A stretch of DNA of 64,000 nt from an uncultured Prevotellaceae bacterium (GCA_902776475.1 CACYQD010000016.1:1-64000), one strand, 5' to 3'; shown: positions 19,366 to 28,198, counted from the stretch's first letter. Notes: generated by a model from the letters alone, not told the origin. Program-made: numbers and translations.

Positions 19366-19848
19366 ATGAGCATCAACATCATCGCGGCGGTGGCAGAAAA
19401 CCGCGCCATCGGACTCGACAACAAATTATTGTATTGGCTGCCCAATGACATGAAGCGTTTCAAGTCGTTGACCACTGGCCACACCATCATCATGGGGCGC
19501 AAGACGTTTGAGTCACTCCCCAAGGGCGCTTTGCCCAACCGCCGCAACATCGTCTTGAGCCGCGGCAAGCGCACCTTTCCCGGCTGCGATCATTACCGTT
19601 CCCTTGAAGAGGCCCTGTCGCACTGCTCCCCCGATGAAGAAATCTACATCATCGGCGGAGCCAGCATCTACAAGCAAGCCATCGCCCTCGCCGACAGGCT
19701 TTGCCTGACGGAAGTGCATGACACGCCAGCGGAGGCAGACACCTTCTTTCCCCCATACGACGACTGGCATGAGGAAAGCAGGGAGTCACATGGTGCGGAT
19801 GAGAAGCACCAGTTTGATTACGACTTTGTGGATTATGTCAGAGGATAG
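19366..19848 (+). CDS. folA: Dihydrofolate reductase
   Basis: Encodes 160 aa. It reduces dihydrofolate to tetrahydrofolate with NADPH, regenerating the cofactor used by thyA 18 bases upstream. The chromosomal DHFR signature is present: MSINIIAAVAENRAIGLDN, LLYWLPNDMKRFK with the acidic substrate-contacting Asp, HTIIMGRKTFESLP, NRRNIVLSR and EIYIIGGASIYKQAI. The gene converges with the lrp-type gene; only a weak 5-bp GC stem (19849-19863) lies between them. Confidence 0.97.
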   Translation: MSINIIAAVAENRAIGLDNKLLYWLPNDMKRFKSLTTGHTIIMGRKTFESLPKGALPNRRNIVLSRGKRTFPGCDHYRSLEEALSHCSPDEEIYIIGGASIYKQAIALADRLCLTEVHDTPAEADTFFPPYDDWHEESRESHGADEKHQFDYDFVDYVRG

Positions 19849-19865
19849 CCGGCAGTGCGCCGGTC

Positions 19866-20354
19866 TTATTCCTCATCCACATTATCCTTGATCGCATTGA
19901 CCACGGGCAACTGCCGGCTGATGGCAGCATTGAATGAGATGATGGTCTCACTACGTGACAAGCCCAGTGGCTGGAGTTTGTCGTGGATAATGTTCAGCAG
20001 ATGATGGTTGTTGTACGCATAGATCTTGATGAACATGTCGAATCCGCCAGTGGTATAGTGGCATTCCACCACCTCTGGTATTTTCTTGAGTTCTTCCACG
20101 ACCGTATCAAAGCTGGCAGGATTCTTGAGATAGAGTCCGATATAAGCGCAGGTCTCATATCCGATCTTCTCCGGGTCGATGATAAACTGCGATCCTTTGA
20201 GCACGCCACAGCTGGTGAGTTTCTGGATACGTTGGTGGATGGCGGCGCCGCTCACATTGCAGGCTCTTGCCACTTCAAGGAATGGGATTCGTGCATCCTC
20301 AGCAATCAATTTGAGGATTTTCTTGTCTAATGCGTCTAAATGATGATGTGCCAT
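19866..20354 (-). CDS. Lrp/AsnC-family transcriptional regulator
   Basis: Encodes 162 aa. The N-terminal winged helix-turn-helix is LDALDKKILKLIAEDARIPF with the recognition helix VSGAAIHQRIQKL. The C-terminal RAM/AsnC ligand domain spans about residues 70-150 (ETCAYIGLYLKNP, VVECHYTTGGFDMFIKIYA). These proteins sense amino acids and regulate metabolism globally or locally. A full promoter with a good -33/-7 pair lies just upstream (20372-20403). It is read in the same direction as the ExbB/ExbD operon but has its own promoter. Confidence 0.92.
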   Translation of the reverse strand: MAHHHLDALDKKILKLIAEDARIPFLEVARACNVSGAAIHQRIQKLTSCGVLKGSQFIIDPEKIGYETCAYIGLYLKNPASFDTVVEELKKIPEVVECHYTTGGFDMFIKIYAYNNHHLLNIIHDKLQPLGLSRSETIISFNAAISRQLPVVNAIKDNVDEE

Positions 20355-20371
20355 AGTTTTTGTATTTTCTG

Positions 20372-20403
20372 CAAAGATAGTTCAAATAATTAACATTTGC
20401 AAC
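20372..20403 (-). promoter_or_regulatory. Bacteroidota promoter of the lrp-type gene
   Basis: On the minus strand GTTG (20400-20403), a 20-base spacer and TATCTTTG (20372-20379). The -7 box is 18 bases from the start codon, so the leader is very short. Confidence 0.75.
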
Positions 20404-20454
20404 TATTTAGGCAAAAAACTGTCAAAATGACAAGAAAACGGGCGCAAAAAGTAA

Positions 20455-20922
20455 TTATTTTTCACGAATGGCGGGCGAGGAATGGTAATGCACCTTGAGG
20501 GCTTCCGCTTTGCGCAGCGCCATTTTGACGTCCGTGACGATGCCCATCGGTACATTTTTGTCGATTTTCAACGACACGGTCATCATTTCCTGTTCATCAG
20601 GGAGAAGATTCTCACGGAAAGCTGCCACATGGTCGGCCACCTTATCTAATGACACATAGCGGTCGTTGACCTGGACGACAACCGTATCTCCCGTCTTTCC
20701 ATTGGGAAGGATGGGTTTTCCGATAAACAAGTATAGCGTGCTGCTTTGTTTCTTCATCTCGGTGAGTCCATGACCCTCCGGAGTCTGATACCTCACCTTC
20801 ATGGGCACGCTTCTCATGCTCGTGACAATCATGAAGAAAAACAAGACCGTGAAAATCAAGTCCGGCAGCGACGCCATATTCAATTCCGGTATCCGTCTGT
20901 CCCTGTTGCGCTCAAACCTCAT
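20455..20922 (-). CDS. ExbD/TolR-family biopolymer transport protein (second copy)
   Basis: Encodes 155 aa with the start at 20922, where ATGA overlaps the stop of the upstream exbD-type gene and a good AGGAGG lies before it. The longer in-frame reading to 21021 lies inside that upstream gene and is not supported. A single membrane helix near residues 17-40 carries an Asp (MASLPDLIFTVLFFFMIVTSM) in the position of the proton-path Asp of ExbD/TolR, followed by a periplasmic domain. It would pair with the ExbB-type channel at 22008-22931 to energise an outer-membrane process. Confidence 0.88.
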   Translation of the reverse strand: MRFERNRDRRIPELNMASLPDLIFTVLFFFMIVTSMRSVPMKVRYQTPEGHGLTEMKKQSSTLYLFIGKPILPNGKTGDTVVVQVNDRYVSLDKVADHVAAFRENLLPDEQEMMTVSLKIDKNVPMGIVTDVKMALRKAEALKVHYHSSPAIREK

Positions 20923-21509
20923 TGTTTGCCTCCTTCCTTCGCATAGAGTTCCGATACCCGCTGAGGGTAACACTCCCGCAAGGCCGACCGTTGGTCTTCG
21001 GAGCATTCCACATAGGAGCATCCGAACCGTTTCTGTGCCAGATCCTCACGCAGTTGCCTATAGGCATCGGCAATGACGTTAAGCACCTTGAAATAAGCCT
21101 CGTAGCTTGCCTGTTGGTCTGCCGCCAGTTGGATGACGTGGGCATCCGTCACCATGCACTGTCCGAGCAATGGGATGTCATGCGGGTTTTTCTCGGGCAG
21201 ATCCGTCAGGTTTTGAGGATTATCGACGAACGTCATCACTTTCTCCTTCAGCTTGTCCAAAGTCATGGGTTCTTCGTTGACCATCAGCTGATTGTCGGCC
21301 GTGACGGCCACCTTGAGCACATTCCGCTCAATGACCACGGCAGGTTGTTCGGTCTGCGTGGCGAGAGGCGGAAGCAGGCGCGACAAGCCCTTGTCGTCAT
21401 CCATCGATGTGACCACGAGGAAGAGGATCAGCAAGGTGAATGAGATGTCGGCAATGGAAGCCGTATTGATGCCTGGTACTCTGCGGCGTTTTCGTCTTCT
21501 GAGTTTCAT
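20919..21509 (-). CDS. ExbD/TolR-family biopolymer transport protein (first copy)
   Basis: Encodes 196 aa from ATG 21509 (MKLRRRKRRRVPGINTASIA). The helix after INTASIADISFTLLILFLVV contains the conserved Asp of the proton path. The periplasmic domain is longer than in the neighbouring copy. The upstream in-frame extension to 21566 overlaps the 4-TM gene and looks arginine-rich and artefactual. Two different ExbD-type subunits next to one ExbB is a common Bacteroidota arrangement. It ends with a 4-base overlap onto the second copy. Confidence 0.9.
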   Translation of the reverse strand: MKLRRRKRRRVPGINTASIADISFTLLILFLVVTSMDDDKGLSRLLPPLATQTEQPAVVIERNVLKVAVTADNQLMVNEEPMTLDKLKEKVMTFVDNPQNLTDLPEKNPHDIPLLGQCMVTDAHVIQLAADQQASYEAYFKVLNVIADAYRQLREDLAQKRFGCSYVECSEDQRSALRECYPQRVSELYAKEGGKQ

Positions 21510-21510
21510 T

Positions 21511-22011
21511 CTACTTCCGTTTGAAGTGCGACCTGATCGTAGCGATGGCCACCGCGGTGGTGGCAATGACCATGAGCACCAGTGCGGAGATGACCAGCAT
21601 GTCGGCCACTCTCAACCAAGTCGGTTGGTCATATTCCTTTCCATTGACACTGATTGCCGAACTGGAACCCAGCAGGAAAGCCACGACCATGACCAGCATC
21701 GTGCCCACCGCCACCGAGGTGGAGATGAGCGCCACAGGCACCCGGTTGACCGTCTTGTCGGCTTTTCCCCGCTTTTTCATGGCTGAGATGACCGCCCAAA
21801 GCGTGACGCCCACCGCCAGCAGTACGACCAGCAGCATAAAGACCAGCAGCACCGTGGTGAGCCGTGGTTCGATGAAATCGGGATTCTCCGAGAAGGGGTG
21901 ATCATACCCGATCAAGAAGAATGCGGCGAAAATCACCACCGTGAGAGTGATGATGGCATACAACACGCGGTGCGAGGCATCTTCCCTTCGCCATTTTCCC
22001 CACCAACTCAT
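21511..22011 (-). CDS. Four-helix membrane protein of the ExbB/ExbD operon, unknown function
   Basis: Encodes 166 aa with four clear membrane segments (about residues 17-37, 49-73, 91-115 and 130-157) and short hydrophilic loops. I recognise no motif. It overlaps the ExbB-type gene by 4 bases (ATGA) and ends one base before the ExbD start, so its product is made together with the proton-channel subunits. A role as an accessory or stabilising subunit of that motor is inferred only from this position. Confidence 0.75.
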   Translation of the reverse strand: MSWWGKWRREDASHRVLYAIITLTVVIFAAFFLIGYDHPFSENPDFIEPRLTTVLLVFMLLVVLLAVGVTLWAVISAMKKRGKADKTVNRVPVALISTSVAVGTMLVMVVAFLLGSSSAISVNGKEYDQPTWLRVADMLVISALVLMVIATTAVAIATIRSHFKRK

Positions 22012-22931
22012 CGGCTCATTTTTTTATAATTGACAATGGTGTCCATCAGCGAGATAGCCCCATCCTCCATCTGCGTGGTGAGTGTTTCAATCTTGTTGAG
22101 GATATAGTTGTAGAATACTTGCAGGATCAGGGCCACGATGATGCCGAAGATGGTGGTGATCAAAGCCACCTTCATGCCCGAAGCCACGATTTGGGGACTG
22201 ATATCACCCGCCTCCTGGATCTGGTCGAACGCCATCACCATGCCGATGACCGTGCCGAGGAATCCCAGTGATGGAGCGATGGCGATGAACAGGGTTATCC
22301 ATGAGCACCCCTTCTCGAGATTAGCCAGTTGCACTTGTCCGTAGGAAGTGATGGACCTTTCGATGGCATCGACATCCTCATGGATGCGCAGGAGGCCCTG
22401 ATAACAGATGGAGGCCACCGGACCGCGTGTTTCCCTGGCAATGTCCTTGGCGCCTTCCACATCCCCCTGCATCACCTTGGCGTCGATATCCTCCAGCAGT
22501 TTTTTGCTATTGACCTCCGCCAACGTGAGATAAATCAAGCGCTCTATGCAGAACGCCAGTCCGAGGATAAGGGCCAGCGCCACCAGCGACATGAAGCCCA
22601 CGTTTCCCTCGATGAATTTTCTTTTCAAGGCTTTATAGAATCCCTCATCCTGAGCCGTGCCCCTCTGCTGTTGCTCAAAAGCCGCCATGTCTTCCGCCAG
22701 CATGGAGTCCATATCCGCCGACGACGGGTCCACATCAGCCAATGAAGCGTCCATATCTGCCGAAGAGGCGTCTTTTTCAGCCGAAGAAGCGTCTTGCTGT
22801 ACGGTCGTCTCTGTCTCTGTCATGACCAAGGAGTCTTCAGGCACCTGAGCCAAAGCCACGCCAGCCAACAAGGCCGAACCGACGAAAGCCAGGAAGAATC
22901 TCAAACACATTTTTCTCAACATTTTTCTCAA
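22008..22931 (-). CDS. MotA/TolQ/ExbB proton-channel family protein with acidic repeat extension
   Basis: Encodes 307 aa. It starts with a signal-peptide-like segment (FFLAFVGSALLAGVALAQ), then an acidic low-complexity stretch at about residues 45-90 with repeated S-S-A-x-x-D-A / D-M-D units, and then the ExbB core with three membrane helices: FMSLVALALILGLAFCIERL, SWITLFIAIAPSLGFLGTV IGMV and the last near VALITTIFGIIVALIL. These proteins form the pentameric stator that uses the proton gradient with ExbD. The periplasmic acidic extension is atypical of enteric ExbB but seen in related Bacteroidota proteins. It heads a four-gene operon. Confidence 0.9.
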   Translation of the reverse strand: MRKMLRKMCLRFFLAFVGSALLAGVALAQVPEDSLVMTETETTVQQDASSAEKDASSADMDASLADVDPSSADMDSMLAEDMAAFEQQQRGTAQDEGFYKALKRKFIEGNVGFMSLVALALILGLAFCIERLIYLTLAEVNSKKLLEDIDAKVMQGDVEGAKDIARETRGPVASICYQGLLRIHEDVDAIERSITSYGQVQLANLEKGCSWITLFIAIAPSLGFLGTVIGMVMAFDQIQEAGDISPQIVASGMKVALITTIFGIIVALILQVFYNYILNKIETLTTQMEDGAISLMDTIVNYKKMSR

Positions 22932-22980
22932 TTACAGTTTGATACATTGATTGCGAAGGCGGCATTCCGCTGCAACGCAG

Positions 22981-22988
22981 CAAAGTTA
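22981..22988 (-). promoter_or_regulatory. -7 box for the ExbB/ExbD operon
   Basis: Minus-strand TAACTTTG fits TAnnTTTG, 50 bases before the ExbB start. No good -33 element was found at the ideal distance. Confidence 0.55.
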
Positions 22989-23145
22989 CTGCAAAAAATC
23001 GACACCATGAGCGAAAATAACATTTATTTCAATTTCAGAGAGCAATTATCCTGTGAAGGCTGACATTTTCGCGCCTTCAGTCCGGCATTTTGATCATCCG
23101 TCAGTTTCTTGGACGGTTTTTTGATCATTTTGAACAGAAAAGAGC

Positions 23146-23153
23146 TATCTTTG
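23146..23153 (+). promoter_or_regulatory. -7 box for the methyltransferase gene
   Basis: TATCTTTG fits the consensus and implies transcription starting near 23160. This places an in-frame candidate start at 23109 upstream of the transcript and favours the ATG at 23196. A TTTG lies 22 bases upstream (23120-23123). Confidence 0.65.
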
Positions 23154-23195
23154 CAAAGATTTATACGACACGCAACAGTTTTATCAGCTATAGAG

Positions 23196-23924
23196 ATGGG
23201 AAAGGTTTCACGGAAACAGGACCGGTCACAGGATCCAATGGGCAGAGCCATCGCCGACTACCAAAAGACAAAGACGGCAGACACGCTGAGGGTGTTCTCT
23301 CCGATGTTTGAAGAGGATGAGATGCCCTTGCAGACCCTCTTCCGCAAATACGAGGAGATGCCCGAGATCGAGCGCAAGGCACTTGACATGGCCAGAGGCA
23401 AGGTTCTCGACGTGGGCGCAGGAGCCGGCTGCCACACCCTCGTACTGCAAGAGCGTGGTGTCAAAGTCACCGCCATCGACATCTCCCCGCTGTCCGTGGA
23501 AGCCATGCGCCGGCGTGGAGTCATAGACGTACGGGAACAAGATTTCTTCACGCTTGAAGGCCGGTATGACACCATCCTCATGCTGATGAACGGCATCGGA
23601 ATCGTCGGAACCATGGAGCGCATACCCGCATTTTTCAGGCATCTCAACCATCTCCTTGCCCCCGGAGGCCAGTTGCTCTGCGACTCTTCCGACATCAGAT
23701 ACCTGTTTGAAGACGAGGAAGGGCATCTTGACTATCCCGGCACCAACTACTATGGCGAGCTTGTCTTCCGGATGCAGTATAAAGACACCATCGGCGACCC
23801 CTTCCCATGGCTGTACATCGACAAGGACACCCTGGCTGAAAAAGCCCGAGAAAATGGTTTTGAAGCCACAATCGCCGCCGAAGGCGACCATTACGATTAC
23901 CTGGCCAGAATCACCAGAATTTGA
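23196..23924 (+). CDS. Class I SAM-dependent methyltransferase
   Basis: Encodes 242 aa from ATG 23196; the longer reading from 23109 begins before the likely transcription start. The SAM-binding Rossmann motif I is VLDVGAGAGCHTLVLQ (about residues 70-85), followed by VTAIDISPLSVEAM with the ribose-binding acid, and YDTILMLMNGIGIVG as motif II/post-II. The substrate is not readable. The gene stands alone: divergent from the ExbB operon and followed by a gene with its own promoter. Confidence 0.85.
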   Translation: MGKVSRKQDRSQDPMGRAIADYQKTKTADTLRVFSPMFEEDEMPLQTLFRKYEEMPEIERKALDMARGKVLDVGAGAGCHTLVLQERGVKVTAIDISPLSVEAMRRRGVIDVREQDFFTLEGRYDTILMLMNGIGIVGTMERIPAFFRHLNHLLAPGGQLLCDSSDIRYLFEDEEGHLDYPGTNYYGELVFRMQYKDTIGDPFPWLYIDKDTLAEKARENGFEATIAAEGDHYDYLARITRI

Positions 23925-24008
23925 CGGGAGCACAGGCAAAAGAACGGCAACAGACCCATAACCAACCGAAAAAAGGGAAGAAAAGCGTGATATTCCAACA
24001 AAATCCAT

Positions 24009-24016
24009 TATATTTG
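24009..24016 (+). promoter_or_regulatory. -7 box for the exported-protein/CHAT pair
   Basis: TATATTTG fits TAnnTTTG and lies 65 bases before the ATG at 24082. The -33 region is not convincing. Confidence 0.6.
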
Positions 24017-24081
24017 CATTTCGATTTGATGAGAGACCCTGTCTCTTATCGGTAGAATAACAAAGACCCAAACGACAGACT

Positions 24082-25275
24082 ATGAAATCAACTTGTTTTC
24101 GCCTCTGCAGCAGGCAGGCGGCCCTAACCTTCCTCATGAGCACCCTGCTGCTCATGCCTTTCGTGTCAACCACCCTGTCAGCCCAGGAAAAATCCGACAA
24201 GGTCGTGGAGTACAAGACCTTTATCTACACCAGCGACGACCTGGCCAATGACATCAGCAAGCTGAACGACGAGCGGGATTCCTCCAGAGGATACCTTGGC
24301 GACTTGTTCTCCGCTACGACAGGCGCCATGAAAGGACTTGCTGGCGGTTATGTGACCTCCTTCATCGACATGGGAGTCTCTGCCATCGGAGCCTTGGTGA
24401 CGCGCAACGCACGCCACAAAAAGGAATGGGAAGAAGCAGTGAAGAAAGAGAATGTCTATCAAACCGTCATCAACTCCGTGTCGGAGATGAGCGACTTCTA
24501 TGACTCCCCCTCCTTTGACGGCGCCATGGACCCGAAAGGCATGCGCTTCGACGGCATCGGCTGTCTGCGCAAGGAAGGAAACGACACCATGTTTTATATT
24601 TCCTGCCACATCGACAGAGACAAGTTGCACCGCATCATCAACCATTCAAAATTTGAGTTGGTGGTCGACACGCTCATCCTCAGTCCGACCCATTCCAACC
24701 TCCCCAACACCCAGCTGAGCATCCCATACTCTTTCGAGGAGCGCAAGGACTACACCCTCTCCATGGACATCACCATCTCCTCTTCCTGGATGAATGAGAT
24801 CGTGCAGTTGCAGAAGAACCAGGAACTCGGTTCGTTCCACATCAACGTGCCCGTCGATCCCCAGGTGCTCGACAGCAAAGGATTTCTCCACTACGTGAGG
24901 CATGGAGACGAAGCCCCCCGCTACCGCGTCATGGGCGAATGCTTCATCGTTCCCCGTTCCTACATGGGATTCCGTGACGAGCGCGACAATTTCAAGGACT
25001 GCTGGGGCACGGGAGAATACAAGTTGGCCGTCACCATCAAGGAGAGTTGCGAAGTGACCGAACAATACCGGGCCAACTGGAAGAATGACTACAAGCACCG
25101 GAAGGAAATGGCCAAGAAAGGCAGGGAACTGGGCCTGCTTGAGCAAAGCTGGCAGATGGTGTCGAAACAGAAATGGGATGAGATCACCCAGTCATGGGTA
25201 ATCACCACCCTGAAAGCACCTGCGAAGATCATCTCCCAAGATCTGATTGACCGCATGGGTCTTGAATCCAAATAA
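24082..25275 (+). CDS. Exported protein of unknown function paired with a CHAT protease
   Basis: Encodes 397 aa. A long signal peptide ends near residue 34 (STTLSAQ). Residues 70-107 form a glycine- and alanine-rich hydrophobic segment (from GYLGDLFSATTGAMKG to SAIGALVT) that could insert in a membrane or pack as a glycine zipper, followed by basic RNARHKKEW. The rest is a mixed alpha/beta hydrophilic domain with many aromatic residues and no motif I know. It ends 14 bases before the TPR-CHAT gene and shares its promoter. It may be the substrate or partner of that protease; this is inference from position only. Confidence 0.75.
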   Translation: MKSTCFRLCSRQAALTFLMSTLLLMPFVSTTLSAQEKSDKVVEYKTFIYTSDDLANDISKLNDERDSSRGYLGDLFSATTGAMKGLAGGYVTSFIDMGVSAIGALVTRNARHKKEWEEAVKKENVYQTVINSVSEMSDFYDSPSFDGAMDPKGMRFDGIGCLRKEGNDTMFYISCHIDRDKLHRIINHSKFELVVDTLILSPTHSNLPNTQLSIPYSFEERKDYTLSMDITISSSWMNEIVQLQKNQELGSFHINVPVDPQVLDSKGFLHYVRHGDEAPRYRVMGECFIVPRSYMGFRDERDNFKDCWGTGEYKLAVTIKESCEVTEQYRANWKNDYKHRKEMAKKGRELGLLEQSWQMVSKQKWDEITQSWVITTLKAPAKIISQDLIDRMGLESK

Positions 25276-25289
25276 CCCGAAAAAGCAGA

Positions 25290-28082
25290 ATGATGCGGAG
25301 AGCGGCTTTACTGATCATTTTCCTGCTGACCCTCAACCTATCCTACGGGCAGGCACCCTCGTCATTGCAAGAAGACACCCTTGCGCTGACGGCAACGGCC
25401 CTGTCTTCCATTCCCGAAGGAGAAGAGGACGAGAGTTATGTCGAGAAAGTCATGCTGTTCGCCAAGGAACAGGCGCGCATGGGCCGGCTGAAGGAATCCA
25501 TCAGTTGGGGACAGCGTGGGGTCTCCGCCGCACTGCGCCTCTATGGCGACCACCATCCGCGTTATGCACAAGCCCTCTCCGACCTGGCCGGATGCTACTC
25601 CCGCTCAGGCAACTACTCCGAAGCCCTGCGTCTGGGCAATGAAGCCATGCAGATACGCGAGAAGACCGTGGGGACAGAGTCGCTGGACTATGCGCAGTCG
25701 CTCAACAATGTGGCGCGCTATCAATCCTATCTGGGCCATTACATCGAGGCCGTGAGATTGGGCCGCAAGGCATTGGAACTCCGGGAAAGCCTGCTTGGGA
25801 AGGAGAGCGAGGAATATGCCCAGTCGGCCAGCAACCTGGCCGGATATCACTCACGCCTCGGCGACTATGACGATGCCATCAGATTGGGAGAGACCGCCCT
25901 CCAGATCAGGGGCAAGATATTGGGAGAGAACAGTGCTGACTACGCCCAATCCCTCAACAACCTGGCCAAATACCATTATTTCAAAAACGAATACGCTGAA
26001 GCCATCAGGCTGGAAGAACAAGCCCTGAGTCTCCGGGAGCGGTTGTTGGGCAAGCATCATCCCGATTACGCCACCGCCCTGAGCAACTTGGCCGACTACT
26101 ACTTCAAAACCGGAGACTTCGACAAGGCCATGGTCTATGGCCGGGAAGCCATGCAGATCCGGGAAGAGGTTCTGGGAAAAGACCACCCGGAATTTGCAGA
26201 GTCGGTGAGCAACCTGGCCAGTTACAACTATGCCTTAGGCCACTATGCGGAAGCCGTGGACTACGGGAGGGAAGCCGTCAACCTCCGTCGGCGCCTCCTT
26301 GGTCAGCAGCACCTGTCCTACGCCCACTCGCTGTGCAAGCTGGCGGTGTATTACTCCGCCAACGAACAACTCGACTCCGCTTCTGTCTGTGCTTATGAAG
26401 CGACCAATGACTACACCCGTTCGATCCTCAACACCTTCGCCGACCTCACCTCCAGCGAGCGCGAACAATTCTGGATGCGCGTGAAACCATGGTTCTCCAA
26501 CACCCTGCCCCAACTTGTCGAGCAGAACCCCAGTCCGCAGATGGTGTCCAGCGCATACAACGCCACCTTGCTGGCCAAGGGACTGCTCCTGAACAGCGAA
26601 CTGGAGATGGTCAACCTGCTCATTGAGAGCGGAGACTCCGCATTGATCGACAATTATCATCACCTGCAGACCGACCAGGCCCTTCTGACTCTGCAGTACA
26701 CCCTGCCCAAGTCAAAGCGCACCATCAACACCGACTCGCTCCAACGGGCCATCACCAAACAAGAGCGCAGGCTCGTGAGCCGTTCGAAGGCCTATGGCAA
26801 CTACACCAAACCGCTTCGGGTGGAATGGCAACGCATCCTGCGTCAACTCGGTCCCAAGGACGTGGCTGTTGAGTTCCTGTGCTACCGTTCCAAGAAAGGA
26901 GAGGAACAATATGCCGCCTTCGTCATCTCCCGCTCCCACCCCGCTCCCGTCTTCATCCCGTTGATGAACGGCCAGCAACTCTCCTCCATCCGCCCGAAGG
27001 ACATCTACACCACGGGCAAGGTCTCCACCTTGGTATGGAAACCCCTCGAAGCCTATCTGAAGGAGGCCCGCAATGTGTATTTCGCCCCGTCGGGCGAACT
27101 CTACAACATCGGCATCGAGTCGTTGCCTCATTGGGAAGAAGACCAGACGCTGCTGATGGACCGGTGGACCTTCTACCGGGTGTCATCCACCCGTGAGATA
27201 GCCTTGGCCCGAGAGCGCGGCAAGAAGCCTTTCAAAAACGTGACCATCTATGGAGGTGTCGATTATGACGGCGATCAGTCCGCCGCCTCATCCCCCGCTT
27301 CCAACCAGAAGAAGAAAGGAGCGAAATACCTCCCTGGCACCCGCAAGGAGGCAGAAGAGATCAACAGCACCTTAAGCCAGAACGACATTCCGAGCATCGT
27401 GCATCTCAGCACGACCGCATCAGAACAGTCGTTCAAGCAACTTTCCGGCAATGCCTCCTATGTCATCCATATCGCCACCCATGGCTTTTACTGGACAGAC
27501 AGTGAAGTGCGCGAGAGCGGAATGGACGAGAAGTTGCAGTTTCTCGCCATGTATGGCAACATGGACGATGCCGACAAGGCCATGACCCGTTCGGGGTTGT
27601 TGCTCTCGGGAGCCAACCAAGCACTGACGGGGCTCCGTGGCATCCGCAAGAGCGACGACGGCATCCTCACCGCCAAGGAAATCTCCATGCTCGACCTCCG
27701 CAATGTTGATCTGCTCGTTCTGTCCGCCTGTCAGACCGGACTGGGCAAGATCACTGGCGATGGTGTGTTCGGACTTCAGCGCGGTTTCAAGAAAGCCGGA
27801 GCCAATGCCATCCTGATGAGTCTGTGGAAAGTAGATGACAAAGCCACGAGGATCCTGATGACCCATTTCTACAACTACCTGATGGAAGGCATCGGAAAGC
27901 ACGAGGCCCTACGCCGTGCGCAGTGTGACCTGCGCAATATGGATGTGGAAGTGGAAGGACGCAACAGCAGCCGGCGTGCCATCTCATCCCACGCCAAGCG
28001 TGCCCGTCAGAACAAAGTAAAGAAACTATACGCAGACCCCTATTATTGGGCCGCCTTCATCCTTCTCGACGGAGTGGAGTAG
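25290..28082 (+). CDS. Exported TPR-CHAT protein (predicted caspase-like cysteine protease)
   Basis: Encodes 930 aa. Residues 1-21 are a signal peptide (RAALLIIFLLTLNLSYGQ). About eight tandem 42-residue tetratricopeptide repeats of the kinesin-light-chain type follow (about 50-385), each with a core like YAQSLNNLA...AIRLGxxAL. The CHAT domain fills the C-terminus (about 590-930). The catalytic dyad looks intact: His731 in IHIATHGFYW and Cys814 in LVLSACQTGLG. LSLWKVDDKATRILM and ADPYYWAAFIL are further family blocks. CHAT proteases cleave specific partner proteins; export with an adjacent exported protein suggests an envelope role. Proteolytic activity is predicted, not shown. Confidence 0.9.
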   Translation: MMRRAALLIIFLLTLNLSYGQAPSSLQEDTLALTATALSSIPEGEEDESYVEKVMLFAKEQARMGRLKESISWGQRGVSAALRLYGDHHPRYAQALSDLAGCYSRSGNYSEALRLGNEAMQIREKTVGTESLDYAQSLNNVARYQSYLGHYIEAVRLGRKALELRESLLGKESEEYAQSASNLAGYHSRLGDYDDAIRLGETALQIRGKILGENSADYAQSLNNLAKYHYFKNEYAEAIRLEEQALSLRERLLGKHHPDYATALSNLADYYFKTGDFDKAMVYGREAMQIREEVLGKDHPEFAESVSNLASYNYALGHYAEAVDYGREAVNLRRRLLGQQHLSYAHSLCKLAVYYSANEQLDSASVCAYEATNDYTRSILNTFADLTSSEREQFWMRVKPWFSNTLPQLVEQNPSPQMVSSAYNATLLAKGLLLNSELEMVNLLIESGDSALIDNYHHLQTDQALLTLQYTLPKSKRTINTDSLQRAITKQERRLVSRSKAYGNYTKPLRVEWQRILRQLGPKDVAVEFLCYRSKKGEEQYAAFVISRSHPAPVFIPLMNGQQLSSIRPKDIYTTGKVSTLVWKPLEAYLKEARNVYFAPSGELYNIGIESLPHWEEDQTLLMDRWTFYRVSSTREIALARERGKKPFKNVTIYGGVDYDGDQSAASSPASNQKKKGAKYLPGTRKEAEEINSTLSQNDIPSIVHLSTTASEQSFKQLSGNASYVIHIATHGFYWTDSEVRESGMDEKLQFLAMYGNMDDADKAMTRSGLLLSGANQALTGLRGIRKSDDGILTAKEISMLDLRNVDLLVLSACQTGLGKITGDGVFGLQRGFKKAGANAILMSLWKVDDKATRILMTHFYNYLMEGIGKHEALRRAQCDLRNMDVEVEGRNSSRRAISSHAKRARQNKVKKLYADPYYWAAFILLDGVE

Positions 28083-28154
28083 TTTTTCTTTTGTTTTTTC
28101 CCGATATAGCGAAAAAAACTTGTCTCCTGAGCGTGCCATATCACTTTTTTTCTC

Positions 28155-28162
28155 TATTTTTG
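28155..28162 (+). promoter_or_regulatory. -7 box for the FAD/Fe-S oxidase gene
   Basis: TATTTTTG fits TAnnTTTG, 36 bases before the ATG at 28199. The T-rich stretch 28081-28100 just after the CHAT stop may end the previous transcript. Confidence 0.6.
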
Positions 28163-28198
28163 CAAAAACTTATATAATCAAATACCCATACTATTACT

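Noticed and set aside
19849-19870. Terminator between folA and the lrp-type gene
   Set aside because: Only a 5-bp CCGGC/GCCGG stem with a short, mixed T-rich tail; too weak to call.
24082-28082. Gasdermin-type or type III-E-like CHAT defence module
   Set aside because: Both proteins have signal peptides, which does not fit cytoplasmic immune modules, and no gasdermin fold or Cas protein can be recognised.
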